Position numbers and translations under genes: made by a program
Shown here: in pieces, positions 22,769 through 34,160 of the stretch
Layout: each line of letters opens with the position of its first letter
Numbering within the stretch: position 1 is the stretch's first letter
From: Heterohyrax brucei
Taxonomy: Eukaryota; Chordata; Mammalia; Hyracoidea; Procaviidae
Reading direction: 5' to 3'
NCBI GenBank assembly: GCA_028571685.1
Contig: CM053141.1
Coordinates: 72,401,833 to 72,465,832 of the forward strand
DNA: 64,000 nucleotides
The notes under the pieces: generated by a model
What the model was told of the DNA's origin: nothing
The model's database searches: none
What the model saw: only the letters and a program-made list of their open reading frames with translations

Positions 22769-23681
22769 CCATTTGTATAAAAACCTCTCTTAAACACAAA
22801 ATCCAATACAAAAGTATAATTCATGGTAAGCATGACTGCCTTCTTAAAACAGGAAATACAAGATATGTTTGTAGAACACATGAGTGGTCGAAGAAACCAA
22901 CAGCTTCCAAAACACCCTGAATCATCAGTAGTCATTTCTTAAAACTATGTTTTATTTAGTACTTGCTAACACTGTGATGCATCCAACTAACAAAGAGTTT
23001 GAGTGTGAAAAGACAACATTCCAACTCTTTTCAGAGAAATTGGGGCTGTCAGTACAGCCTCACCTGGTCTAAAGTGTTTTCTTTGCACAGACAGCTTGCC
23101 AAGAGCCAGAGAAAAGGCTGTGTGCTAGGAGTTAGATTGGGGAGGCTGACAGTAATGTGTTTCCTTTCTTCAACGAGGCTGTCTGAATACTCTGGGCTAC
23201 GTTCTGTCGGGAGCACTGACAGCTCAGAATCTCCGCCAGTGGAGACAGCAAAGGGTGAGATTGCTCTTGAAAAAAAATTTTTGAGCAGTGAGATTGTCCA
23301 ACACAGTTTCCGTGATAAAGGGCCCATTATCTATCAGTGTGACTTTGCCCTTAATTTTTATGCTGGCAATGCCAGCACGAGCATATTTAAGCAATTCCTT
23401 TTATCCAGACAGCTGTAAGAGCACCCTAACAATTTGTGCCAGTGCTGAAAGCTTGGGTATGGAATATATCAACCGTGGGCTAAATTTCCAATTGCAGGTA
23501 GTCTCTGAGTTACAAAGGTCTGACATACAGACAATCATACTTGCCCTTTAAAGTTATACAGATTTGCCCTTACTTTGTAACCATGAAATGAATCCCTGCT
23601 CACAATAAGTTCTTCACCAAAAGCACCTTCGCTTGCTGCAATTACAACTTTTAAATCATTGAAAAGCCTTTCCTTGCACTA
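22769..23681. other. Intergenic, low-repeat stretch, no recognised gene
   Basis: About 0.9 kb free of recognised repeats, with open frames of 139 codons on + (22999-23418) and 92 on - (23049-23327). Neither resembles a family I know. It could be conserved noncoding sequence. Confidence 0.45.
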
Positions 23682-23873
23682 CCAAACCAAAAATCAAACT
23701 CACTGCCGTGGAGTTGATACTGACTCATAACAACCCCGTAGGGTTTCCAAGGCCGTGAATGTCTACAAATGTAGGTGGTCACATCTTCTCCTACTGAGTC
23801 ACTGATGGTTTTGAACCACTAACCTTTTGGTTAGTAGTCCAGTACCTTAATAACTATGCCACCAGGGCTCTTT
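23682..23873 (-). repeat. AfroSINE, long form, antisense
   Basis: AAACTCACTGCCGTGGAGTT, AGGGTTTCCAAGGCCGTGAA, GGTCACATCTTCTCCTACTG and ACTATGCCACCAGGGCTC. Confidence 0.9.
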
Positions 23874-23880
23874 TTTATAC

Positions 23881-24021
23881 TACAAACCAAAAAACCAAAC
23901 CTGTTACCACTGAGTCAGTTCCAACACATATCAACTCTACAGGATGAAGTAGAACTGCCCACAGTGTTTCCAAGGTGGTAGCTGGTGAACTCGAACTTAA
24001 CCACTGTGCCATCAAGACTAC
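23881..24021 (-). repeat. AfroSINE, antisense (second of a pair)
   Basis: AACCTGTTACCACTGAGTCA, AAGTAGAACTGCCCACAGTG and CTTAACCACTGTGCCATC. Lies 8 bp after the previous SINE in the same orientation. Confidence 0.88.
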
Positions 24022-24084
24022 TTGTACTATGACAAAACTAAATAAGAACTCTATATTCTGACTTACTTACAAATCCTCTCTCCT

Positions 24085-24825
24085 TTTCTTTATAGTGCCT
24101 TAAATGAATGTTTACAATTTAAATCAGTTTCTCATACATAAGCTTATACATACATCATTACATGACCTAGCTGCTCTACCTACAACATGATACCATACTC
24201 CTTCTCTCTACCCTATACTTCCTGTTTCTGTTCAGCCAGCTCTTGTCCCCCTTTGTCTTCTCATCTTACCTCCAGATAGGAACTGCCCATTTAGTATCTA
24301 CTTCATCTAAAGAGTATACTCTTCATCAGTATCATTTTATGTTTTATTGTCCAGTCTAATCCGTATCTGAAGAATTAGCTTCAGGAATGTTTTTAGTTCT
24401 GGATTCGCAAAGATTCTGAGGGCCATGTATTCAGTCACACTTTCAAGTCTGATCTTTTTACTAGAATTTGAGCTCTGTACCGTACTTTTCTTCTACTCCA
24501 TCAGGGACTGTCTGCATGTTCCCCGGCAGAGATGTCATTGGTGTTAGCCAGGCACTACCTAGTTCTTCCAGTGTCATGCTGATGTAGTTTCTGGTTTATA
24601 TGGCCTTTTCTGTGTCTTGGGTTGATATTTTCTTTATGTCTTCTGACCTACAGGGTCGCTATAAGTCAAACCCTACTTGATGGCAGTAGGTCTGGTTTTG
24701 GTGCTCTTTATTCTCTTTTGCTCCAGATGGTTGGGGAACAATTGATGCATCTCAGATGGCTGTTTGTTAGCTTTTCAGACCCAAAATACCACTCACTAAA
24801 GTGGGATGCAGAATGTTTTCTTGAA
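24085..24825 (-). mobile_element. L1 3'UTR, antisense (left part of an interrupted element)
   Basis: Reverse complement of the L1 3'UTR also present in sense at 27.4-28.6 kb: TTAAATGAATGTTTACAATT, TTGTCCAGTCTAATCCGTAT, GCCAGGCACTACCTAGTTC, CTCCAGATGGTTGGGG and GTGGGATGCAGAATG. The text stops at 24825 and resumes at about 28632 with the next part of the same 3'UTR, so one antisense L1 was split by a later insertion. Confidence 0.85.
24648..24702 (+). repeat. AfroSINE 3' tail inside the antisense L1
   Basis: TACAGGGTCGCTATAAGTCA, then GATGGCAGTAGGTCTGGTT, interrupting the L1 text. Confidence 0.75.
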
Positions 24826-26034
24826 AAACTCTGGGAGGCAGGGCCAAGATGGCAGATTAGTCACATGTCTCTTCTGATCCCTCTGACAACTCAGGTCTTG
24901 AAAAACAACTGAACAGAACAAAAAGCTCATTCTAAGAGCCCCAAGATCAGACGGAAAGTTGTGAGATTTGGATTGGGTGATACGAAAAAGCAAAACAGCA
25001 GCATAAAGGGTCCTGCTTCTGCCAGTGCAGCAACAGAGTGGGTGCTCAGGTACTGACTCCATCTTTGTCAGCTGGGAAACTAGGATTGGAACTGCTGCAC
25101 CTGAAAGCCCAGCTGGGACTGTCTACCATGCTGAGCATCAGTGCTTGAGTGGACAGTGTCTCTCTCATCTGAGAAGCTGTGCTTAGGACAGCCATACCTA
25201 GAGAACATGATGGCAGGTGGCAGCTATGTATGGTAGCCCCCTTCCCTCACAGCCATTGAGTCAGGTCTGCACAAAGCTCAGTCAAGGCTAAAGTATTAAA
25301 GTTAGGGAAACAGAGATCTCAGTAAGTTACGACAACATTACATTAAAAAGAGGTACAAATTAACATATTTATAGACCTTTCAGATGGATAGGACATCAAG
25401 GTTATACAAAGAAGTTAAAGACTGGCTTAAATTAAGAACATTAGGAGGGAATAATGGAGTAGCCACAAAGCAAACTAACAGTACTACACATCAAAACAAG
25501 AAACACAATCTAGAAGTCTCAACAGGTATAAAACCACATTAAGAAGGATGAAAAGAAAACCCATAACGAAAAATGACTCAGAACAGAATATTAAGTGGAA
25601 CAAAGAAAGCATCAGCAACACACACAAAAAGGCCCCAAAATGACAGCACTGAATTTATACCTATCAATAATTACACTGAATGTAAATGGATTAAATGTAC
25701 CAATAAACAGATAGAGAATTAGCAAGTTGGATCAAAAAACATGATCCATCTATATGCTCCTTATGAGAATCACACCTTAGATTAAAGATACAAACTGAAA
25801 CTTAAAGGATGGAAAAATATATACCAAGCCACCAACACGCAAAGAAGAGCAGAATTGGAAATACTAATCTCAGATAAAATAGAGTTTAAAGTAAAATCCA
25901 CATCATGGACAACATTGGTCACTGTACATATGGAGGATATAACCACATTAAATATTTGTGCACCCAATATCAGAGCATCTAAATACAATGAACACTGACA
26001 ACATTGAAAAATAAGATAGATCGCTCCATAATAA
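24826..26034 (+). mobile_element. L1, 5' end and start of coding region
   Basis: Starts with GGCAGGGCCAAGATGGCAGA, the classical L1 5' terminus, so this copy once began full length. From about 25340 the sequence is L1 ORF2 endonuclease-like DNA (TGTAAATGGATTAAATGTAC, CATCTATATGCTCCTTATGA, GAATCACACCTTAG, TTGTGCACCCAATATCAG). Many frame breaks; ORF1 is mostly gone. The element is cut at 26034 by an inverted RTE. Confidence 0.75.
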
Positions 26035-26711
26035 TAGTTGTTGTTGTTGTTAGGTGCCAGAAAGTTGGTTGTGACTCATAGTAACCCTATGTACAATAGA
26101 ACAGAACACTGCCTGGTCTTGTGCCATATCTACTATCATTTTTATGTTTAAACCCATCATTGCAGCCACTGTGTCAATCTATCTTGTTGATGGTCTTCCT
26201 CTTTTTTGCCAACCCTCTACTCTAGTAAGCATAATGTGCTTCTCCAAGGACTGATCCCTCCTGACAACATGTCCAAAGTCATGCCATCTTTACCTCCAAG
26301 GAGAACTCCACTTGTACATCTTCCAGAACAGATCTGTTTGTTCTTTTGGCTGTCCACAGTACTTTCAGTATTCTTCTCCAGCTTCACAATTCACAGGTGT
26401 CAATTCTCCTTAGGTCATCAGTATTCACCCTCCAGCTTTAGCATGCTTACAATGTAACTGAAAATATCATGGCTTGAGTCAGGCACACCTTTGTCTTCCA
26501 GTGACATCTTTATTTGTCAATACTTTAAAGAGGTCCTTTACAGCAGATTTTCCCAATGCAATGTGTCTTTTGATTTCTTGATTGCTGCTTTACTGTGTGT
26601 TGATTGTGAAACCAAGTAAAACAAAATCTTTTACAACCTCAATCTTTTCTCTGTTTATCACAATGTTTCTTACTGGTCTAGCTGTAATGATTTTTGTTTT
26701 CTTGATGTTGA
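26035..26711 (-). mobile_element. RTE-clade LINE, antisense fragment
   Basis: Starts TTGTTGTTGTTAGGTGCCAG (the inverted 3' end), then CACTGCCTGGTCTTGTGCC, CAGCCACTGTGTCAATCTAT, CTGATCCCTCCTGACAACAT and GATTTCTTGATTGCTGCTTT. Same order as the longer copy at 42.1 kb. Confidence 0.85.
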
Positions 26712-26985
26712 GGTGTGTTTTAGTTACTTGGTGCTACTCTAACACAAATATCACAAGTGGATGGCTTTAAAAAGAGGAGTTTTATTTGTCACAGTCCTAT
26801 AAGTTACAAGTCCATATTCAGGGTGTCAGCTCAGAGTAAGGCTTCCTCTGCTGGACTGGAAACTTCAGAGGCACAGGGACCCTGGTCCTCTACAAAGGAC
26901 ATGCTCAGCTCCTGGTACTGTTTCCTTGGTGGTATAAGATCCCCAGATCTCTCTGCCAGATTCTTCCCTTTATATCTTCAGATTG
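26712..26985 (-). mobile_element. MaLR-type LTR, truncated, antisense
   Basis: Starts GTTTTAGTTACTTGGTGCTA and continues TACAAGTCCATATTCAGGGT, matching the LTRs at 35.2 and 36.8 kb, but stops after about 270 bp. Confidence 0.75.
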
Positions 26986-28631
26986 CTTCAAGTGACAAAA
27001 CAGATACATACACACTAATGTTCATTGCAGCACTGTCCACATAGCAAAAAGATGGAATCAGCCTAGGTGCTCATCAAAATGAGTAAATAAACAAACTATG
27101 GTATATTTACACAGTGGAACATTATGCAATGATAAAGAACAACAATTTTATGAAACATCTCATAACTTGGAATTGACTAGAAGACATTATGCTGAGTGAA
27201 ATCAGCATAATGAATGGATAAGTAAATTACGGTATACACAAACAATGGAATACAATGGAATATAATATACTCACACAATGGAATACAATGGAATATAGTG
27301 TACTCACACAATGGAAGACTTATGCAATGACGTACACCAATGAACCTGTGAAACATCTCACGACATTGAGAAATCTGGAAGTGAAATTAGTCTCAAAAGG
27401 ATAAATATTGTATAAGACCACTGTTACAGGAACTTGAGAAAAACTTCAACACAAACGAAAACATTCTTTGACGGCTATGAGATAGGAGAGGCAATAAGTG
27501 GGGTATTCACTAGGTAGTAGACCTAGGAGAAATACTATGTGAGACCGCTATTATAAGGACTTACAGAAAGGCTCATGTAAAGAAGAAAATACTCTTTGAT
27601 GGTTACAAGGGTAGGGAGGAGGGAGAAAGGTGTGTGTAGATTAGATAGTCGATAAGAATTCGATTAATTGAAAGGAGTGACAGCATACAGTAGAAAGCAG
27701 GTCAGCAAAACTGCGCTACACCATAAGCTAAAAGGTTTTTGAAATTTAACCCAACATTTTAAAGGATGGAGTAGCAGTGGTGACAGGGGCCTGGGGATCA
27801 TGGTTTTGGGGGACGTTAAAGTCAATTGGCGTATCTAGGTTTTTTTCTTAAGAAATTGTTCTGCACCCCATTTTGGTGAGTGGTACCTGGTGTCTTAAAA
27901 GCCAGCAAGCTACCATCTAAGGAACATCCAAGCCAAGCCAAGCACCGTCGAGTCGGATCCGACTCATGGCCGCCCTAGGGACATCAGTTGACCCCAACTC
28001 ACCTGGAGCAGATAAAAGCCAAGAACATTAAAGACATGAGGAAAATACGAGCCCAGGAGACAGAAGGGTCTATATGATTGGGAAACTATATCAGTATGAG
28101 ACCAGAAGAACTCGATAGTGCTTGGCCACAGACAAAGACTGTCCCTTCAGGGAATACAATGTATAGTTCTTGATGTGGCATGAGAAAAGTGTGCAGATCA
28201 AGAACTCAGTTACAAGACCAGATTTGATGGTCCAAAAGCCTGAAGGGTCCCTGAGTATGTGGCCCCTGGACTTGCTGCTAGCCCAGAACTGAGACCAATA
28301 GTGAAGCCAACACTTTAGACAAAGATTAGACTAGTCTAAAGGACACATAAAGGAGTGATGCAGGGGGTGTCTGTGCTTTATGGTTTAATGCATATGTAGG
28401 GCTGTCCAACTGTTCTCTTGTTAGATGGGAGAGGAGAGGTTACAGCGGACCAGACAGGTGTCAGTTGAGTGGATACTGAAAGAGTGGAGGGGATGAGTGT
28501 GCTGTCACAGGGTGACAAGAGCAGATAGAGTCATATATAGACAGGTGATCCGGATTTTCTATGGCAAATTGACTTGGACTATAAACTTTCACTTAATCAC
28601 AATAAAAAATTAGGAAAAAACAAAAACAAAA
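26986..28631 (+). mobile_element. L1 3' end (end of ORF2 plus 3'UTR), sense
   Basis: TGTTCATTGCAGCACTGTCC, AGCAAAAAGATGGAATCAGC and CATTATGCTGAGTGAAATCA mark the end of L1 ORF2. The long 3'UTR follows (TTGTATAAGACCACTGTTAC, AAAGTCAATTGGCGTATCT, TACCTGGTGTCTTAAAAGCC, GACCAGATTTGATGGTCC) and ends TTAATCACAATAAAAAATT. A tandem duplication of about 33 bp sits at 27237-27312. Probably the 3' half of the L1 that starts at 24826. Confidence 0.85.
27926..27980 (-). repeat. Short palindromic AfroSINE-derived element with TSD
   Basis: A piece of about 50 bp (CCAAGCCAAGCCAAGCACCG, then the perfect 16-bp palindrome GAGTCGGATCCGACTC at 27950-27965, then CATGGCCGCCCTAGG) sits within the L1 3'UTR. GAACATC and GGACATC flank it, suggesting a short target duplication. 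Confidence 0.7.
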
Positions 28632-29280
28632 ATCTTTGTTATACCAATTGATCTGGATGTCCCCTGAAACCACGGTCCCCAGCCTCTTGCCCCTGTTACT
28701 TTGTTCCTAGAAGTGTTTGCTTGTATTCAGGGAATTTCTTAGTTTTCTGTTTAATCCAGTTTTACTGACTTTTCCTGTATTGCCTGTTGTCCTTTTCACC
28801 TAAAATAATTCTTAGTAATACCCCATTTCTCCTCTCCCCATCCTCATAACCATCAAAGAATGTTTTCTTCTGTGTTTAAACCTTTTCTCGAGTTCTTATA
28901 ACAGTGGTCTTATACAATATTTATCTTTTTGAGGATAATTTTCCATGTTTCCAGGTTTTTCCATGTTATGAGATGCTTCACAGATTCACTGTTGTTCTTT
29001 ATCATTGTGTAGTATTTAATTGTGTGAGTATACCATACTTTTCTTGTCCATTCATCTATCCATGGGCACCTAGGTTGTTTCTACATTTTTGCTATTATGA
29101 ACAGTGGTGCAATGAACACGAATGTGCATATATCTATTTGTGTGACAGCTCTTATTTCTCCAGAATATATTCCAAGGAGTGACATTGCTGGATTTTATGG
29201 TACTTCTGTTTCTAGCTTTTTAAGGATGTGCCAAATTGATTTCCAAAGTGGTTGTACCACCTACAAATTCTTGAAGACAT
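28632..29280 (-). mobile_element. L1, antisense (right part of the interrupted element)
   Basis: TTGTTATACCAATTGATCTG, GATGTCCCCTGAAACCACGG, CATCAAAGAATGTTTTCTTC, CACCTAGGTTGTTTCTACAT and TTTCCAAAGTGGTTGTACCA. This is the inverted 3'UTR and 3' end of ORF2, continuing directly from 24825. Confidence 0.85.
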
Positions 29281-29543
29281 AGTCAGGAAAAGATCTTGTT
29301 CATAACTTGGGGAACTCTTGTAGTTGAATCACCAAGTAGTGTAATTTGTTAGGATGCTTTTCATCATATTTGTACTTCTCATCACTTTTGAAATGTAAGC
29401 TCATTTTCAGATTTAAAAAAAAAAATTTCAGAATTGCTTCTTCAGCTCAGCTTACACATTCCTACAGATCTGAGAGGGTTGCCTTTGTTGGAGGCAAGAC
29501 TTTGAACCATTGAAACTTAGTTTATATATATGAATCACTTAAG

Positions 29544-30377
29544 AATATTAAGTGGACTTCAGCATAACTTGAATACTCCTTCCATCTTAACCCAATGTTG
29601 CAAGGACAGAGTAGCAGGGGCATGGGGCAGCGGACCATGCTCCTAGGCGAAATGGAGGCCAACTGGCACAACTAGCGTTTTGCTAAGAGGGCTCTCTGCA
29701 CCCCACACTGGTGAGTGGCGTCTGGGGTCTTAAAAGCCACCAAGCTGCCATCCGAGGGAACAGCAAATGGTCCCAACTCAGCAGGAACAGGTGCTCACCA
29801 AGGACCAAAATGACATGGGGGAAAGACAACCCAGAAGATACAGAGACCCACATGAATGGGTGCCTACATAGACTTGGGACTGGAAGAACCAGATGGTACC
29901 CAGCCACGACCAGGGATAAGCATGATGGAGCTCACTCTTTTGAGTCTCACTGGCAACACAAGAATAAAAAGGGGTGCACCCTAAGATCTCCACTAAAAGA
30001 GCACAACTGATGGTCCACGGGCTTTGGGGTTCCTCTGGGAGCATGGTCCCTGGCCCTGATGCTGCCCTTGCCCATAAATCATAATGAAGGTCCAAAGATC
30101 CACTCTTTGGACATGAATGGATTGGACATGGTGATACAGAGTGACCATATATTGGATGCACTTTGTGGTTCTGTGCGTACATAGGATATCATCCTGCTGA
30201 CCTCTGGCTGGAGTAAGGGGAGTGGGTGGAGAGGAGGGGAAAGGAGACTGTTGGGAGGATGAGGCATGTATGGAGCAAAGAGGAATAGTGGGCAGGGAGA
30301 GCAGTAGAAGCTGCATATAGATGGGCATGTAAATTTACATGGGAATGTACATTTTCACTCAGTCATAATAAAAAGAA
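29544..30377 (+). mobile_element. 5'-truncated L1 3'UTR with perfect 12-bp TSD
   Basis: TTCAGCATAACTTGAATACT, TGGCGTCTGGGGTCTTAAAA, GGACTGGAAGAACCAGATGG and GTACATTTTCACTCAGTCAT, then AATAAAAAG. GAATCACTTAAG is repeated exactly at 29532-29543 and 30378-30389. All open frames between 29.68 and 30.33 kb are L1 3'UTR, not genes. Confidence 0.92.
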
Positions 30378-30389
30378 GAATCACTTAAG

Positions 30390-31257
30390 GATCGATCTTG
30401 TCAAAATACAGATTCTGATTTCATGTATCTGTGGCTGGAATTGTACATTTTCAGCTGGGGTCTAACCAGAATGAACTAGTTTGACGCCCTGTTTGGATGA
30501 AGGTGACTCTAGGACTGTGGAAAAAAGTGACCATCCAAGAAAAAAATCAATACAGTAATCCACATATGAGGACAAGGAGACTGTAAACAAATGGTGATAG
30601 AGAAATTATGTCACCTGAGTCTAAACACGGTGATTAGGTTTTAGTTTCTAAGAGGTGAGACCGGAACATGATGGTAACTCAGGAAGCTGAAAGCTAACTT
30701 TGTGTACTGTAAGCTTTGTGAAAGATTTTTTTTTTAATGAAAGTAAGGTAGTGTGTATGGAGCCCCAATCTGAGTAAGAGCAAGTTAATGTCTACCAGGC
30801 ATAGTTCCCAGGAGAAAGTTTCTGAGACAATGGGGTTAGAAACATTTGGCTCACCAGGGAGGGATATTCTACTGGATGGATAGGACATTTCAGTGCAGTG
30901 TTCCAAAGCCTGATTTAAATATCCTTCAAGAAATTTCCACCACCACTTATTCTGAATATATGCTCATTAAAATTGCCTTTAATGAACTCCTCTGCTTCCA
31001 AGTTTCCCTGATAGCAGGAAGAGGATACTGTGAATACTAAATACCAATATTCCCAGGTTCACCTGTATGGTTGTCCAGACTGTGCACTGGGCAAGGGAGT
31101 TAAAACAAAGGAAGTATCAGTCACGGCATAGACATGACAGGTTTGAGTATGTATTACGGTAACTTTCTGGAAGACATTAGAAAACTCTGATTTTGACAAA
31201 ATCAGCATGTTACAATAGTTATCTAACTGATAAAAGTAGTACAATGCCATGAGATTC
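30390..31257. other. Intergenic, no recognised gene
   Basis: About 0.87 kb of apparently single-copy sequence. Confidence 0.5.
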
Positions 31258-31515
31258 TCTTTTTTACAGCTTCATTGAGGTATAATTGGCACAAAATGAA
31301 CAGTGCACATTTAAAGTATACAATTTACAGAAGGCTACCACTGATGTTTTATATTGTAGTTTGTGTTTTCTAGAAATTTATGTAAATAAAACCATAGTGT
31401 ATATGCACTTTTTTGAAGAATCTGGCTTGTTTTGCTTAGCATCATAATTTGAGATTCATTCACATTGTATGTATCAATAACTCATTGCCACAGTTTGTTA
31501 CCTTTTCCCTTTTTA

Positions 31516-31667
31516 TAACCTTGGTGGCATAGTGGTTAAGAGCTACAGCTGCTAACCCAAAGGTCTGCAATTCAAATTCACCAGGCCCTCTTTGGAAACC
31601 CTATGGGGCAGTTCTGCTCTGTCCTGTAGGGTTGCTACGAGTCAGAATTGACTTGCCAGCAGTGAAT
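31516..31667 (+). repeat. AfroSINE inserted in the old L1
   Basis: ACCTTGGTGGCATAGTGGTT, AACCCAAAGGTCTGCAATTC, GAAACCCTATGGGGCAG and CGAGTCAGAATTGACTTGCC. Confidence 0.93.
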
Positions 31668-31919
31668 TTTGTTTCTTCATTTTAATTTCATTGTGTGAAT
31701 ATACCACAGTTTGTTAATGGACATTTAAGTTGTTTCTTGTGGGGCCCTTATAAACAAAACTGCTATGAATATTCACATGTCAAGCCAAGTGCCATTGAGT
31801 AGAATATTCACATAGAAATATATTTACGACATGTGCTTTCATTTCTCCTGGGCAAATATTTAAAAGTGAAATGACTGAATTTTATGCTGGAAGTGTGATT
31901 AACTTGTTAAGAAACTGTC

Positions 31920-32928
31920 TAAAACAAGGACAAATATTGTATGAGACCCCCACTATAAGGATTTAAAAACAGACTGAAGTACAGAAGAAAAGACTCTTTG
32001 ATGGCTGCAAGGGAGGGGGGAAGGGAGGGAGAAGCCTGGTTATAGATTAGATAGTTGATAGAAATTTGTTTGGGTGAAATCAGTGACAGCACACATCAGA
32101 AAGAAGATCACTTTAAGATTAATTTAACTGGACTTCAACATAACATGAATACTCTTCCAATCTTAACCCAATATTGCAAGGACAGAGTAGTGGGGGTGGC
32201 AGTCCAGGGACCACGCTCTCAGGGGACATTGCGGCCATTGGCATAACCAGCATATTGCTATGAGAGTCTTCTTCACTCCACATTGGTGAGTGGCATCTCG
32301 GGTCTTAAAAGCTAGCAAGTTGCCATCTGAGGTACACCAAGTAGTCCTAATTCAGCAGAAACAGATGAACACCAAGGATCAAAATGAGATGGGGGAAAGA
32401 GAACCCAGAAGACAGAAACACCAACATGAATGGGTGACTACATCAACATGTGACCAGAAGAACCAGATGGTGCCCAGCTACCACGAGTGACACGAGAATA
32501 AAAGGGGGTGCACCCTGAGATCTCCACTAAAAGACAGCAAATGATGATCAGAAGGCCTTGGGTCTCCTCTGGGAGCATGACCCCTAGTTCTGATGCTGCC
32601 CCTGTCCATAAGTCAGTACTGAGGTCAACTCTTCGGACAGGAACAGATTAGACTTGGTGACACAGAATGACCATATCATGTGTTGTGCACTTTATGGTTC
32701 TATGCGTCTATAGGATATTGTCCTACTGGCCTCTTACTATAGGGTAATGGAGAGGATAGAGAAGAGGGGACAGGAGATTGTTAAGAGGATATGACATGTA
32801 TCAAACAGAAAAGAGGAGTGTGTTGTTACCAGGCAACGAGAGCAGTAGGAGCTGCACATAGGAGGGCAAGCAAATTTACACTAGATTGTACACTTTTACT
32901 CAGTCACAATAATAAAAAAAAAAAACTA
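31920..32928 (+). mobile_element. L1 3'UTR, sense, inserted in the old L1
   Basis: GACAAATATTGTATGAGACC, AGACTCTTTGATGGCTGCAA, TCTTAACCCAATATTGCAAG, GTGGCATCTCGGGTCTTAAA, GACCAGAAGAACCAGATGG, CACTTTTACTCAGTCACAAT and a poly(A). Same subfamily as 29.5-30.4 kb. The old L1 text is interrupted at AAGAAACTGTCT and resumes at ACTACCCAAGTGTTTTC. Confidence 0.88.
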
Positions 32929-34160
32929 CCCAAGTGTTTTCTTGATTGTTACCATTTTACATTACACCAGCAGTGCATGATGGCTGTAGTCTTTCCACAT
33001 CTTTGTCAATAGTTGATGTAATCAACTTTCTTAATTGCAGCCATTTAATAGGTGTGTGGTGGTTTCTCACTGTGTTTTTAATTTGCAGTTCCCCAGTGAC
33101 TAATGATGCTATGCCTCTGTACATGAGCATGTATGCCATCTATAGATCTTCTTTGGTAAAGTATCTATTCAAATCTGTGCCCATTTTCAAAAATTACGTT
33201 TTTTTCTTCTTACGTAATTATTTGAGTGCCTAGTGTATTTTCAACACGAGACTTTTTAATGTTTATGTCATTTTGCAGATGTTATCTCCAAATCTGTGAC
33301 TTTCTTGTAACAACGTCTTTTGAAGAGCAAAAAGTTTTAAACACTGAATAAGTCCAATGTATTCGTTATTTTCCTTCATACTTCATGCTTTTTGTATCCA
33401 AATATTTAAACAATCTTTTGTAAACTTAAGTTTCTTCAGTAGTTTTATAGTGCCTGTTCTGAAACTGAAGTCTATGACCCATTTTAATTCTTTATATGTG
33501 AGAGGTAAGGGCCAAGCCTCTTTTTTTGTTTGATTTTTCCTTGCATATGGCTTTCAAATTGTTCCAGTGCTATTTGTTGAAAATATTGTTCTTTCCTCCA
33601 CTGAATTTCTTTGCCAATTTGTGGAAAATCAACTGGCTATATATGAAAGAGTCTAGTTTTCAATACTGTGCTTTGATCCAGTAATCTGTTTGTCTATTCT
33701 CAATCTAGTACCACACTACTGTGGACAGGAATGGTGAGAGAGGACATCCTTGCTTTGTTTTCAATTTAAGGGTGGAAACATTCATTGTTTCACCACTAAA
33801 TATTATGTTACCTAAAGGTTTTTCATGTATGTCATTTATCAGCTTGAGGAAGTTCCCTTCTACTGCCACTTTGTTAGAGATAGGGCATTTTTTTTCCCAT
33901 GAATATATCTTGAGTTTTATCAAATACTTTTGCATATTCTGGAAAGATCATGATTTTTGTTAGATAATCTGTCAGTAGGGTGATTGAGTTTTCAAATTGC
34001 CAACCTTACACTCCAGGGATCAACTCCTCTTAATCAGAAAAATTAACATTTTTATGAGTTGCTGTGTGCATCTGTGACCAATAAGAATAGAGGTCTATAG
34101 TTTTCTTTTCTTGAGATGACAAAGTTTTGGCATCAGGGCAATTTGCACAAAAATGTCCCA

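Larger units (their letters stand above)
31258..34160 (-). mobile_element. Old L1 (L1M-type), antisense, interrupted twice
   Basis: Inverted L1 3' end (ACAGCTTCATTGAGGTATAA, TTTAGCATC-type region, GTTAATGGACATTTAAGTTG) continues after two insertions at 32.93 kb (GTTTTTAATTTGCAGTTCCC, ATCTTCTTTGGTAAAGTATC, TTTTGAAGAGCAAAAAGTTT). It ends in ORF2 reverse transcriptase: the minus strand at 33705-33935 encodes LINDIHEKPLGNII and KQGCPLSPFLS, the RT motif before the catalytic YADD. Part of ORF2 is deleted near 33,710. Confidence 0.85.

Noticed and set aside
29683-30328. Cluster of open frames of 62-134 codons on both strands
   Set aside because: All lie in an L1 3'UTR with target duplications; similar text recurs at 31.9-32.9 kb and 37.8-38.4 kb.
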